A DNA stretch of 28,142 nucleotides from Candidatus Dormiibacterota bacterium (GCA_019234035.1 JAFALX010000249.1:1-28142); one strand, 5' to 3'. Numbered from the stretch's first letter, positions 15,376 to 24,589 are shown. The notes: generated by a model from the letters alone, not told the origin. A program made the numbers and translations.

Positions 15376-16689
15376 GTGGTGCGACCTGTTGTGGGCCGAG
15401 ACGACGGCTCGATCGAAGTGCTCGACGGCGTGCGCCCCGCCGCTCGCTCCGGCGCCCGTCTGCACCCGTTGAAAGCGGACGGCGTCGTGCCGCTCCCCGC
15501 GGGCACGACGCTGATGCACCTCCCAGGACGCGCCGCCACGGTGCTGCAGCGCGACGGGAATCCGCTCGAGCTCGGCGGCGAGCTGCTGCCGCTGGCTGCA
15601 GTGCTCCCGGTCGGGCACCTGCGCACGCTGCTGCCGGCAACGCGGCCGCTGCAGGGCTCGTCGCGGCTGCCGCTGTACGGATACGCGGCGGTGGCGGAGC
15701 ACCGCGGACAGCTCGTCGTCGCCGCCACGGCCACGGATCGCTTCGGCTGGTGGATGCCGTCTCGGTTCGGCGGCAGCGACGTCGCCGCCGGCGTGGAGCG
15801 CGCGCGCGAGGCGTTGCCGGCGAACCGGCTCGTCGGTCACCTCGCGGTGTGCGCGCTGGAGAACCGTTGCTACACCGCGCAGAACACGTTCCTGCGCCGC
15901 TATGAAGGAGCGCTGCCCGCGTCGCCCGCGTGCAACGCGGACTGCCTCGGTTGCATCTCGTTGCAGAGCGATGGCGAAGCCCCGGCGCCGCAACCGCGCA
16001 TGCGCTTTGCGCCGACGTGGCAGGAGCTTGCCGAGCTCGCCGAGTTTCACCTCACCGGCGACGATGCCGCCATCGTGTCATTCGGTCAGGGCTGCGAGGG
16101 TGAGCCGCTCACGCGTGGCGACGCACTGGTGCGGGCAACGCGCGCGATCCGCCGGCGGTTTGCGGCTGCCACGGTTCACGTCAACACCAACGGCAGCAGG
16201 CCCGGGGTGCTGCGCCGCATGATCGCCGCGGGTTGTAACAGCGTGCGTATCAGCGCGATCTCGTTCAACGACTCGGTGTTCCGTGCGTACTACCGGCCGG
16301 TCGGCTACACGCTCGACGATGTGATGGAGTGTGGCCGCGTGATGCGCGAGGCCGGAGGCCAGGTCTGTCTGAATCTTCTGACCTTCCCCGGGGTCACCGA
16401 CTCTCCGGACGAGCTGGAGCGCACCGCGCAGGCGTGCCGCGACATGGGCGTGCACCAGGTCCAGTGGCGCTCGCTCAACGTCGACCACGACTGGCTCGTC
16501 GAGGTCTTAAGACGCCGCGACGCGTTGCCGCCGCAGGGAATCGGCATGGACGCGGCGTATCAGCGGCTGAGCGCGGAGCTTCCCGGCGTCGTGCACGGGA
16601 ACTTCACGCGGCCGTGGCCGGCGACCGAGTCGGCACAGCACTCTGGGATTGAACCCGAAGGGGCCGTGGTATCCTCGATCTCGCCGTGA
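15376..16689 (+). CDS. Radical SAM protein of a family often found near rpmE
   Basis: The cluster-binding motif CX3CX2C is visible as CNADCLGC (C186, C190, C193), in the wider block SPACNADCLGCISLQSDGE. A [4Fe-4S] cluster there would cleave S-adenosylmethionine to start radical chemistry. Further barrel motifs are VSFGQGCEGEPL (the GGE-like SAM-binding strand), VHVNTNGSRPGVLRRMIAAG and CLNLLTFPGVTDSPDE. The first about 180 residues precede the barrel and match the N-terminal domain I know from a clostridial/Chloroflexi-type radical SAM group of unknown substrate (VPLPAGTTLMHLPGRAA). No auxiliary cluster motif is evident. Start is GTG 15376 or the next GTG at 15379; CACAAT at 15367-15372 could be a -10 box for a leaderless message. 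Its stop overlaps the rpmE start. Confidence 0.85.
   Translation: MVRPVVGRDDGSIEVLDGVRPAARSGARLHPLKADGVVPLPAGTTLMHLPGRAATVLQRDGNPLELGGELLPLAAVLPVGHLRTLLPATRPLQGSSRLPLYGYAAVAEHRGQLVVAATATDRFGWWMPSRFGGSDVAAGVERAREALPANRLVGHLAVCALENRCYTAQNTFLRRYEGALPASPACNADCLGCISLQSDGEAPAPQPRMRFAPTWQELAELAEFHLTGDDAAIVSFGQGCEGEPLTRGDALVRATRAIRRRFAAATVHVNTNGSRPGVLRRMIAAGCNSVRISAISFNDSVFRAYYRPVGYTLDDVMECGRVMREAGGQVCLNLLTFPGVTDSPDELERTAQACRDMGVHQVQWRSLNVDHDWLVEVLRRRDALPPQGIGMDAAYQRLSAELPGVVHGNFTRPWPATESAQHSGIEPEGAVVSSISP
16649..16675 (+). promoter_or_regulatory. Candidate internal promoter for rpmE
   Basis: TTGAAC (16649-16654) and TATCCT (16670-16675) lie 15 bases apart within the end of the radical SAM gene, ten bases before the rpmE GTG. 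The hexamers are good but the spacer is two bases short of ideal. It would let the ribosomal protein operon be expressed separately. Confidence 0.4.
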
Positions 16690-16910
16690 AGACTGGAATC
16701 CATCCCGAGTACCACACCGACGCCGTCGTGCACTGCCTCTGCGGCAACACGTTCACCACGGGGTCCACGCTGCCGGAGCTGAAGACGGAAGTGTGCTCGG
16801 TGTGCCATCCGTTCTTCACGGGCACGCAGCGCATCGTCGACACCGGTGGACAGGTCGAGCGCTTCCGCCGCCGTGCGCAGCGGGCCAAGGCCGGCGCAGC
16901 GTCAGCCTGA
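16686..16910 (+). CDS. rpmE: 50S ribosomal protein L31 (zinc-binding type)
   Basis: L31 bridges the ribosomal subunits. The 74-residue product has the family start MKTGIHPEY and the four zinc-ligand Cys of the C+ form (C17, C19, C37, C40 in CLCG and CSVC), then HPFFTGTQRIVDTGGQVERF, the diagnostic family ending, followed by a short basic tail. Zinc-binding L31 is the form used in zinc-replete cells; no C-minus paralogue is in the window. Start GTG 16686 overlaps the stop of the radical SAM gene by four bases. Confidence 0.97.
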   Translation: MKTGIHPEYHTDAVVHCLCGNTFTTGSTLPELKTEVCSVCHPFFTGTQRIVDTGGQVERFRRRAQRAKAGAASA

Positions 16911-16923
16911 GCGCACCGCCGGC

Positions 16924-17880
16924 ATGATCCGCCGCCGGCGCATTCGCGACCTGCTGCTGACGATCACCCTCAACGCGGTCAACGCGCCTCCGGCGCCGTT
17001 CTTCTATGGCGGGCAGGCAGTTGTGGAAGGCGTGCTCATGCGCGGTCGCCGTCACTACGCGGTGGCGGCGCGCAAGCCCGACGGCAGCATCATCGTGTAC
17101 AGCGACCTCTTGCGCTCGCGCATCTACACCTCGAGGTTCTGGGCGCTGCCGTTCGTCCGCGGCGTGGCCGGACTCGCCGAGATGCTGCATCTGGGCATGC
17201 GGGCACTGCAGTGGTCGGTCCGAGTTCAGCTCGGCGACGACGTGCAGATCAGCCAGGGCACGATGCGCGTCGCCATGGGCGGCTCGTTCATCTTCGCAAT
17301 CGGGCTCTTCATCGTCGCGCCGCTCGTGCTGAGCGCGGTGCTGCACAGGGCGCCCGTGCAGTCGGTCACCGGTGTGCTCATCGAGGGCGGCATCCGCGCG
17401 GTGATCCTGGTCGGGTACCTGCTCGTCATCGGCCTGCTGCCCAACATCAACCGGCTCTTCCAGTACCACGGCGCCGAGCACAAGCCGATCAACGCGCTCG
17501 AGGCCGGCCAGCCCGTCGACGTCGAGCACGTGCGCATCAACAGCCGCCTGCATCCGCGGTGCGGCACGGGGTTCATCGTGGTGGTCGCGCTGGTGAGCAT
17601 CGTGGTGTTCGCGCCGCTCGGGTTCCTGAACCCGGTGGTGCGCATCCTCTGCCAGATCGCGCTGGTGCCGGTGGTCGCTGCGGTGTCGTACGAGATCATC
17701 CGCGCGCTCGCCAAGATCCGCCACACAGCCGCCGGCCGCATCCTGCTTGCGCCTGTTCTCAGTGCGCAGCTGCTGAGCACCCGCGAACCCGATGCGACGC
17801 AGATCGAGGTGGCCATCGCCGCGCTCGACGCCGCCCGCGAGCAGGAGCCGACGGTCGGCGAGGCGCTGCAGGTACCGTGA
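16924..17880 (+). CDS. DUF1385 (YqhQ-like) membrane protein
   Basis: Integral membrane protein of unknown function, 318 residues, related to Bacillus YqhQ. Diagnostic motifs are FYGGQAVVEGVLMRG (residues 28-42), FVRGVAGLAEML, the YHGAEHKPINALE block and INSRLHPRCGTGF. The last two contain conserved His, Glu and Cys that might bind a metal. About five hydrophobic segments lie between residues 110 and 250. Start ATG 16924 follows rpmE by 13 bases; longer openings upstream overlap rpmE in another frame. The gene commonly lies between rpmE and prfA in Gram-positive-type genomes, as here, which gives strong positional support but no function. Confidence 0.92.
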   Translation: MIRRRRIRDLLLTITLNAVNAPPAPFFYGGQAVVEGVLMRGRRHYAVAARKPDGSIIVYSDLLRSRIYTSRFWALPFVRGVAGLAEMLHLGMRALQWSVRVQLGDDVQISQGTMRVAMGGSFIFAIGLFIVAPLVLSAVLHRAPVQSVTGVLIEGGIRAVILVGYLLVIGLLPNINRLFQYHGAEHKPINALEAGQPVDVEHVRINSRLHPRCGTGFIVVVALVSIVVFAPLGFLNPVVRILCQIALVPVVAAVSYEIIRALAKIRHTAAGRILLAPVLSAQLLSTREPDATQIEVAIAALDAAREQEPTVGEALQVP

Positions 17881-17907
17881 GCCCGCGCCCGCAGGTTGCA
17901 GTCACCC

Positions 17908-19010
<1,103 letters not shown>

Positions 19011-19014
<4 letters not shown>

Positions 19015-19967
19015 AGCCCGCCCTCCCGGAAGCAGCGCGGACGAGACCCCAGGCCGCGGCATCGCCTCACAATCACGAGCCGATGGCGGCGACCCCCGCG
19101 TCGAGCGAGCGCACGCTCATCGACGTCCTCCGTCTCAGCACGGACTACCTCGCGCAGCACGGCAGCACCTCGCCGCGTCTCGACGCCGAGCTGCTCCTCG
19201 CCCGTGCACTCGACGTACGCCGCATCGACCTGTACCTGCTGTACGACCGGCCGCTGCGCGAGCCGGAGCTTGCCGCGACTCGCGAACTGATCCGGCGGCG
19301 CGCGAGCGGCGAGCCCGTTGCGTACATCACCGGCGTGCGCGAGTTCTACAACCGCGCGTTCGCCGTCACGCCGGCGGTGCTGATTCCGCGCCCCGAGACC
19401 GAGACACTGGTCGAGGTGGCAGTGGAGCGCCTGCGTGCACGCGGCCACCACGCACCACCGGCGGTCGTCGACATCGGCACCGGCAGCGGCGCCATCGCCG
19501 TGACGGTCGCCGCGGAGCTGCCGCACCTTCACATCTTTGTGACCGATGTGAGCCCCGCTGCGATTGAGGTCGCCCACATCAACGCCGCACGACATGGCGT
19601 TGAGCAGCGCCTGACGTTTGTGGAGGGAGCGTGGGCGGCGGCGCACGCACAGGCCCAGTTCGACGTCGTGCTGAGCAACCCGCCATACGTCACGACCGAG
19701 GAGCTGGCCGAGAGCTCCCGCGACGTGCGCGACTTCGAGCCACACCTCGCACTCGACGGCGGAGCAGACGGCCTCGACGCCTACCGCGCGCTGGCCGCAT
19801 CGCTCGCGGGCCACATGAGCTCGAGCGCGACGCTGTTGCTCGAGATCGATCCGCGACGCGCGGACCAAGTCGCAGGCGTCGTGCGCGGCGTCTTCCCGGA
19901 TGCCGGCTTCACATTCCATGAAGACCTCACGCGCCGAAACCGCGTTCTCGAGGCGAATTTGCCATGA
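19011..19967 (+). CDS. prmC: Release factor glutamine methyltransferase
   Basis: PrmC (HemK) methylates the Gln of the release factor GGQ motif with S-adenosylmethionine. The N-terminal helical domain (TLIDVLRLSTDYLAQHGSTS, then DAELLLARALDV) leads to the Rossmann-type domain with the SAM-binding loop VVDIGTGSGAIAV and the substrate-Gln-binding NPPYV motif (residue 223). GVREFYNRAFAVTPAVLIPR precedes the SAM site as in all PrmC. Two starts are possible: GTG 19011, overlapping the prfA stop, or ATG 19083, which gives 294 residues, closer to the usual 280. The first 24 residues from 19011 are Ala/Pro-rich and unlike the family, so 19083 may be the real start. Neither has a clear ribosome binding site. 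Confidence 0.95.
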
Positions 19968-20578
19968 TCGATGCCCTCGACGAGGCAGCGGCCGCGGTCC
20001 GCGCGGGCGAGGTGGTCGTCATTCCCACCGACACGGTGTACGGCCTGGCCTGCGACCCATCGAGCGCCGTGGCAGTCGAACGCATCTACGTGATCAAGGA
20101 GCGTCCGGCCGGCCTCGAGCTAACGCTGCTCGCGGCGAGCCTTGCCGACGTGGAAGCCGCCGTGGAGCTCGACGACACCGCGCGCCGCCTTGCAGCGCGG
20201 TTCTGGCCCGGTCCTCTCTCCATCGTGGCGCCCGTCGGACGCCGTCGCCTGGCAATTCCACGGGGTGGCAGCACCCTCAGCACGCGCGTACCCAATCACA
20301 CAGTGCTGCTCGACCTCTTGTCGCGAACCGGGCCGTTGGCCACTACCAGCGCCAATCGCCACGGGGCCCCTGCAGCCATCGACGCGGACGGTGCCAGGGC
20401 TGCGCTCGGCGGGGCGGTCGTCATCGTGCTCGACGGCGGCCCCGCAGCCGGGTTGGCCTCCACTATCATCGATTGCAGCCGCACCCCACCCGAGGTGTTG
20501 CGCGAGGGACCGATTTCCACGGCGGACCTGGTCCCCTCGGCCCCGATCCAGACCACGATGAGGTACGACGCGGGATGA
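19964..20578 (+). CDS. tsaC: L-threonylcarbamoyladenylate synthase (TsaC/Sua5/YrdC family)
   Basis: This enzyme makes threonylcarbamoyl-AMP from threonine, bicarbonate and ATP, the first step of the t6A modification of tRNAs that read ANN codons. The 204-residue protein is the short TsaC/YrdC form. It has the opening GEVVVIPTDTVYGLACD, the nucleotide-binding lysine region YVIKERPAG, FWPGPLSIVAP, and the PLATTSANRHGAPA motif. The KxRP segment continues LELTLLAAS, where most relatives have KPLxLL. Start ATG 19964 overlaps the prmC stop (ATGA). The last about 15 residues (VPSAPIQTTMRYDAG) extend past the usual end, close to the inserted TnpB element, so the tail could have been altered by it. 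Confidence 0.95.
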   Translation: MIDALDEAAAAVRAGEVVVIPTDTVYGLACDPSSAVAVERIYVIKERPAGLELTLLAASLADVEAAVELDDTARRLAARFWPGPLSIVAPVGRRRLAIPRGGSTLSTRVPNHTVLLDLLSRTGPLATTSANRHGAPAAIDADGARAALGGAVVIVLDGGPAAGLASTIIDCSRTPPEVLREGPISTADLVPSAPIQTTMRYDAG

Positions 20579-20663
20579 ACACAGGGTTGTGAACGACTCC
20601 GCGGTAGGGACGACACGGTACGAAGCGGGACCACTCGCCGCGAATCTTGGCGCTTGCGTGTTC

Positions 20664-20729
20664 TGCCGTGGCGCCCCCAGTTTCCGCCTAATCGGCGACA
20701 CGCCGTTGTCGTCGTCGGGCGCCACGGTA
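20664..20729 (+). repeat. Nested hairpin upstream of tnpB
   Basis: An outer 13-position stem (20664-20676 with 20717-20729; 12 Watson-Crick pairs and one G-T) encloses a smaller perfect stem, CGGCG, loop ACA, CGCCG (20693-20705). It ends six bases before the preferred tnpB start. It may be the left-end structure of the element, or a transcript structure limiting tnpB translation from upstream read-through. Confidence 0.6.
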
Positions 20730-20734
20730 CGTTC

Positions 20735-22135
20735 GTGACCACCGCGGCTGTGCACCAGGCGTACCGCTTTGCCCTCGACCCGACACGAACCCAGCGCGGC
20801 GCGTTGGCCGCCCACTGCGGCGCGGCCCGCTTCGCCTTCAACTGGGGCCTGGAGCAGGTCAAGGCATCGATGGCACTGTGCGAGTTCGAACGCTGTATGT
20901 TCGGCGAAGTGCGAACGGCGCCGCTGCGCTGGAGCCTGGCAGGTTTGCGCCGGGAGTGGAACCGCGACAAGGATCGCGTCGCGCCCTGGTGGGCACAGCA
21001 GTCTAAGGAGGCTTACTCCAGCGGACTTGCGGGCCTGGTGGCAGCGTTACAAAACTGGCGCTCCAGCCGCGACGGCAAGCGCCGCGGTACTCCCGTTGAG
21101 TTTCCGCCGTTTCGCAAGCGAGGCCACCGCGATTCTTGCCGCTTCACAACGGGGGCGATCCACATCGACGGCGTCCGCCACGTCACATTGCCGCGAATCG
21201 GGCGCCTGCGCACGTCAGAAAGCACTGAGAAGCTGGGACGGAAGGTGGCCTCGGGGACAGCACGGATCCTCAGCGCGACTCTGTGCCGTGGGGCCGACCG
21301 CTGGTTCGTGTCCTTCACTTGCTCCGTGGAGCGCGCAGCAACACGTAGCAACGGCCATACGGATACGGTCGGAATCGATCTCGGCGTGCATAACTTGGCC
21401 GCGCTCTCGGGCGGCGAGTTGGTGCCGGCGCCGAAAGCTCTCTCGTGCGCGCTGCGTGCCCTGCGCCGGTCTCAGCGGGTTGTCGCGAGGCGCAGCCGGG
21501 GCAGCCGGCGCCGGCAGCGGGCACAGCTGCGTGTGGCACGTATTCATCGTCGGGTGGCCAACGTGCGACGCCACCACCTGCATGTCCTCAGCACGAGGCT
21601 AGCCAAGAATCCCGGCCGCCTCGTAATCGAGGACCTCAATCTGAAAGGAATGGTCCGAACTGGCCGAGGCACAGTCGCGGAGCCGGGCCAGCGAGTGCGG
21701 GCCCGCTCCGGACAAAATCGCTTGCTACTTGACGCTGGCTTTGGCGACTTCCGTCGCTTGCTCGAGTACAAGTCGGTCTGGTACGGCAGCCGCTTGCTAG
21801 TAGCCGATCGCTGGTTTCCGAGCAGCAAGCGATGCTCGGCTTGCGGCGCGGTGCGTTCCGAGCTGGCCAGAGCGGAGCGCGTGTTCGCTTGCGCTGCATG
21901 TAGCTTCCGGCTCGACCGCGACCTCAACGCCGCGCGAAATCTCGATTGGTGGGCTGCGGGTCACGACGTCGCCGCCAGTGCGGTGGAGACGCAAAACGCT
22001 CGTCGAGGGGCTGCAACGATCCGGCCTCATGCCGGGGAGGGCCTCGAGGAAGCGAGAACCGGGATCGTCCCGGAGCCCGCCGGCTTGACGACCGGCGGCC
22101 GTGATCAGTTAGGACTCGCATATGTCCCCTGTTGA
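20735..22135 (+). CDS. tnpB: TnpB RNA-guided nuclease (IS200/IS605 family)
   Basis: TnpB is an RNA-guided DNA nuclease, the ancestor group of Cas12, which cuts target DNA next to a short motif and helps retain the element. The protein looks intact. The N-terminal domain is typical (AYRFALDPTRTQRGALAAHC, ARFAFNWGLEQVKA). The RuvC residues are D215 (GIDLGVH), E299 (VIEDLNL) and the Asp of DRDLNAARN (D396). The zinc ribbon has CSAC and CAAC (about 367-390). The GTG at 20735 is preferred; GTG 20750 is possible. The frame runs on after NLDWW through VETQNARRG to a stop 14 bases inside glyA, so its last codons may be host sequence. The C-terminal 50-odd codons overlap the three hairpins of the putative guide RNA, the standard arrangement for these elements. 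Confidence 0.92.
   Translation: MTTAAVHQAYRFALDPTRTQRGALAAHCGAARFAFNWGLEQVKASMALCEFERCMFGEVRTAPLRWSLAGLRREWNRDKDRVAPWWAQQSKEAYSSGLAGLVAALQNWRSSRDGKRRGTPVEFPPFRKRGHRDSCRFTTGAIHIDGVRHVTLPRIGRLRTSESTEKLGRKVASGTARILSATLCRGADRWFVSFTCSVERAATRSNGHTDTVGIDLGVHNLAALSGGELVPAPKALSCALRALRRSQRVVARRSRGSRRRQRAQLRVARIHRRVANVRRHHLHVLSTRLAKNPGRLVIEDLNLKGMVRTGRGTVAEPGQRVRARSGQNRLLLDAGFGDFRRLLEYKSVWYGSRLLVADRWFPSSKRCSACGAVRSELARAERVFACAACSFRLDRDLNAARNLDWWAAGHDVAASAVETQNARRGAATIRPHAGEGLEEARTGIVPEPAGLTTGGRDQLGLAYVPC
22005..22110 (+). ncRNA. Candidate omegaRNA (reRNA) scaffold of the TnpB element
   Basis: Three consecutive perfect hairpins occur in the last part of tnpB and just after it: CCGGC/GCCGG with a five-base loop (22021-22035), CCGGG/CCCGG with a five-base loop (22059-22073) and CCGCCGG/CCGGCGG with an eight-base loop (22077-22098). 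TnpB guide RNAs are known to derive from the 3' end of the tnpB transcript, with the guide read from the sequence next to the right end. Limits are approximate; the 5' end is not visible. The guide would begin after about 22100 and run through the glyA start. Confidence 0.6.
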
Positions 22136-23453
22136 CGGACGGCTACCGGGAGACAGCGGCACAGCCGTCGCTGACGACCGCCCCGGCGACGACCGGTTCA
22201 ACGCCAAGCCGTTCGTGCGCGCGACCGATCCCGAGCTCGCGGCGCTGCTGGACGCCGAGCTCGACCGCCAGGAGCAGACGCTCGAGCTGATCCCGTCGGA
22301 GAACCTCGCCTCGCCGGCTGTCCTCGACGCGCTCGGCTCCTGGCTCAACAACAAGTACGCCGAGGGCACACCGGGCAAGCGCTATTACGGCGGCTGCCAG
22401 GTGGTCGATCAGATCGAGATCCTCGCGCGCGACCGCGCGAAGGAGCTGTTCGGCGCCGAGCACGCCAACGTCCAGCCGCACTCGGGCACGCAGGCCAACA
22501 TGGCCGTGTACCAGTCGGCGCTCGAGCCGGGTGACCGGGTGCTGGGCATGGCGCTGGACCAGGGCGGCCATCTCACCCACGGGTCACCGGTGAGCTTCAG
22601 CGGCAAGATCTATCACTTCGAGCCGTATTTCGTCTCAGAGGAGACGGGCGTGCTCGACATGGACGCCGTCCGTCGCCGCGCGCTCGAGGTGATGCCGAAG
22701 ATGATCGTCGCGGGGTACAGCTCGTACCCGCGGATCCTCGACTTCCCCGCGTTCGCCGAGATCGCGAAGGAGGTCAACGCGCTGCTGCTGGTCGACATGG
22801 CGCACTTCGCCGGCCTGGTCGCGGGTGGAGCTCACCCGAGCCCGGTCCCGCACGCCGACTTCGTGACCCTCACCACGCACAAGACGATGCGCGGCCCCTG
22901 GGGCGCGATCATTCTGTGCAAGGCGCAGCACGCCGACTCCGTCGACAAATCGGTGGTGCCCGGCGTCCAGGGAGGACCACATCCCCACGGCATGGCTGCC
23001 AAGGCGGTGATGCTCCATCAGTGCCTGCAGCCGGAGTTCCGCACGTATGCGCGTCAGGTGGTGGCCAATGCGGCGGCGCTGGCCCGGGGGCTCCGAGCCC
23101 GCGGCGCCGTGCTCACCACCGGGGGCACCGAGAACCACCTCATGGTGATCGACCTGCGCCCGTACGGCCTGCGCGGGCGCGCGGTGCAGGCGGCGTTCGA
23201 CGAGGCAGGCATCACCGTCAACGCCAACACGTTCCCGGGACACGGCGGCACGCCGTTCAACCCCAACGGCATCCGCCTGGGGAGCCCCTCGGTCACCTCG
23301 CGCGGCATGCAGGAGCCGGAGATGGACGAGATCGCCGGCCTGATCGTCGCACTGCTCGAGGACCTCGAGGGCCGCGCGACCCGCGAGAGCGTGCGCGGCC
23401 GCAGCCTGGACCTCTGCCGGCGCTTCCCGCTGCCGTACCGCTCGGCGGCATGA
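22122..23453 (+). CDS. glyA: Serine hydroxymethyltransferase
   Basis: PLP enzyme interconverting serine and glycine and charging tetrahydrofolate with a one-carbon unit. The 443-residue protein has LELIPSENLASPAVLDALGS, NKYAEGTPGKRYYGGC, NVQPHSGTQANMAVY, and the PLP-lysine motif TLTTHKTMRGPWG (K254). The ATG at 22122 has AGGA seven bases upstream and gives an N-terminus of about 30 residues before the usual beginning (DPELAALLDAEL); an in-frame GTG at 22215 would give the standard length but lacks a ribosome binding site. The TnpB element ends only about 10-25 bases before the ATG, so the native promoter or upstream leader was probably displaced and expression may depend on read-through. The stop overlaps the next start (ATGA). 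Confidence 0.96.
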   Translation: MSPVDGRLPGDSGTAVADDRPGDDRFNAKPFVRATDPELAALLDAELDRQEQTLELIPSENLASPAVLDALGSWLNNKYAEGTPGKRYYGGCQVVDQIEILARDRAKELFGAEHANVQPHSGTQANMAVYQSALEPGDRVLGMALDQGGHLTHGSPVSFSGKIYHFEPYFVSEETGVLDMDAVRRRALEVMPKMIVAGYSSYPRILDFPAFAEIAKEVNALLLVDMAHFAGLVAGGAHPSPVPHADFVTLTTHKTMRGPWGAIILCKAQHADSVDKSVVPGVQGGPHPHGMAAKAVMLHQCLQPEFRTYARQVVANAAALARGLRARGAVLTTGGTENHLMVIDLRPYGLRGRAVQAAFDEAGITVNANTFPGHGGTPFNPNGIRLGSPSVTSRGMQEPEMDEIAGLIVALLEDLEGRATRESVRGRSLDLCRRFPLPYRSAA

Positions 23454-24589
23454 CAGCAGCCGCAACCCCCTGGCTGCCCGCACTTCCGCCGTTTCTCGCC
23501 GCCGGGGCCGTGTGCATCGCGGCGCTTCCCGTCTCGATCTGGCTGGCCCGGCGCACGGGCGCCGTCGCCGAGCCTGACGCAGACCGCCACATCCACTCGC
23601 AGCCGACGCCGCGCCTCGGTGGCATCGCCATGTTCCTCGGCTTCGCCGTTGCCGTCGCCGCCTTCGGCTCCTCCATTCAGTACCGCTGGCAGGTCGTCGC
23701 GGTCTGCGGCGCGATCACCATCGCGATGGCGCTCGACGACATCTTCGACCTCTCCTGGAAGGCGAAGCTCACGATCGAGGTGGGGGGCGGCGTGCTCGTG
23801 GCCCTGGCCGGTGTGCTCATCACATTCATCGCCGTGCCCGGCCTCGGGTCCACATCGGTGTGGCAGCTCGGCTGGCTCGCAGCCCCGATCACGATCGCGT
23901 GGATCGCCGGCATGGAGGTGTCGGTGAACTTCCTCGACGGCGCCGATGGCGTCGCCGCGGGCGTCGTGGCGATCGTCGCGGCCGTGCTCCTCCTGGCCGC
24001 GATCAACCGTTTGCACGGCCCGGGCGACGTGCAGAGCGGGGTCATCGTCATGAGCGGGGCGATCATGGGCTGCTGCCTCGGCTTTCTCGTCTTCAACCTG
24101 CCACCGGCGCGCGTGTTCATGGGTGACTCCGGCAGCCATTTCCTCGGTGTCGCGCTCGGGATGCTCACGATCCTGGGCGTCTCCAAGATCGTGGTCGGGC
24201 TGTCGCTGCTCGTCCCGATCATCGCCCTCGGCCTGCCCATCACCGACACGGCCTACGCCATCGTCCGCCGCAAGCGAGCCGGCCGCAGCCCCGCGGAACC
24301 CGACGCGGGCCACCTGCACCACCGCCTGCTCGCGCGGGGCATGACCCCACTCGAGACGGCGCTGACCTTCTATCTCGCCACCGGCATCCTCGGCTGCATC
24401 GCGCTCTCGATCTACGGCCACCGTAAGATCCTCGACGCGGCCCTGGCGCTCCTCGTGCTCGCGCTCGCCGCGCTGTTCTGGCGCAGCCGCCGCCGCCACC
24501 CGACCGCGGTGATCCTGCACGACGACGAGTTCGACCTCCAGGGCCGCGGCACCGTCCGCTCCAGCATCCGACGGGGCGAAGCCGACTAG
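23450..24589 (+). CDS. WecA/TagO/MraY-family polyprenyl-phosphate sugar-1-phosphate transferase
   Basis: Membrane enzyme that attaches a sugar-1-phosphate from a UDP-sugar to undecaprenyl (or decaprenyl) phosphate, starting cell-wall glycopolymer synthesis. The 379-residue multi-pass protein shows the Mg2+-binding DDIFDL (from D96), NFLDGADG (from N160), FMGDSGS (D226) and the cytoplasmic HLHHRL motif, which favours WecA/TagO over MraY. The position before the atp operon matches the mycobacterial gene rfe/wecA, so GlcNAc-1-phosphate transfer is likely. Start ATG 23450 overlaps the glyA stop by four bases. The hydrophilic C-terminal tail (about 345-379) is longer than in enterobacterial WecA. 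Confidence 0.92.
   Translation: MTAAATPWLPALPPFLAAGAVCIAALPVSIWLARRTGAVAEPDADRHIHSQPTPRLGGIAMFLGFAVAVAAFGSSIQYRWQVVAVCGAITIAMALDDIFDLSWKAKLTIEVGGGVLVALAGVLITFIAVPGLGSTSVWQLGWLAAPITIAWIAGMEVSVNFLDGADGVAAGVVAIVAAVLLLAAINRLHGPGDVQSGVIVMSGAIMGCCLGFLVFNLPPARVFMGDSGSHFLGVALGMLTILGVSKIVVGLSLLVPIIALGLPITDTAYAIVRRKRAGRSPAEPDAGHLHHRLLARGMTPLETALTFYLATGILGCIALSIYGHRKILDAALALLVLALAALFWRSRRRHPTAVILHDDEFDLQGRGTVRSSIRRGEAD

Larger units (their letters stand above)
20664..22110 (+). mobile_element. TnpB-only IS200/IS605-type element between tsaC and glyA
   Basis: An accessory gene for a TnpB nuclease sits inside an otherwise conserved housekeeping gene order (tsaC-glyA), in the same orientation, with hairpins before and after it. 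No TnpA (Y1 transposase) gene is present, as in IS1341-type elements. The true ends cannot be fixed: the left end lies between 20579 and about 20664, the right end between about 22098 and 22121. The coordinates given are the outermost hairpin on the left and the base just after the last hairpin on the right. IS200/IS605 elements make no target duplication, so none is expected. Confidence 0.7.

Noticed and set aside
17896..17907. TTG start four codons upstream for prfA
   Set aside because: The ATG at 17908 begins at the family's usual N-terminus and there is no better ribosome binding site for the TTG.
20769..21602. Second plus-strand frame within tnpB, considered as a TnpA or frameshift product
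   Set aside because: No HUH or Tyr motif of TnpA; it is an out-of-frame reading of an intact tnpB.
22021..22098. Three hairpins considered as a CRISPR-like repeat array
   Set aside because: The stems differ in sequence and there are no regular repeats and spacers; a TnpB guide RNA scaffold explains them better.
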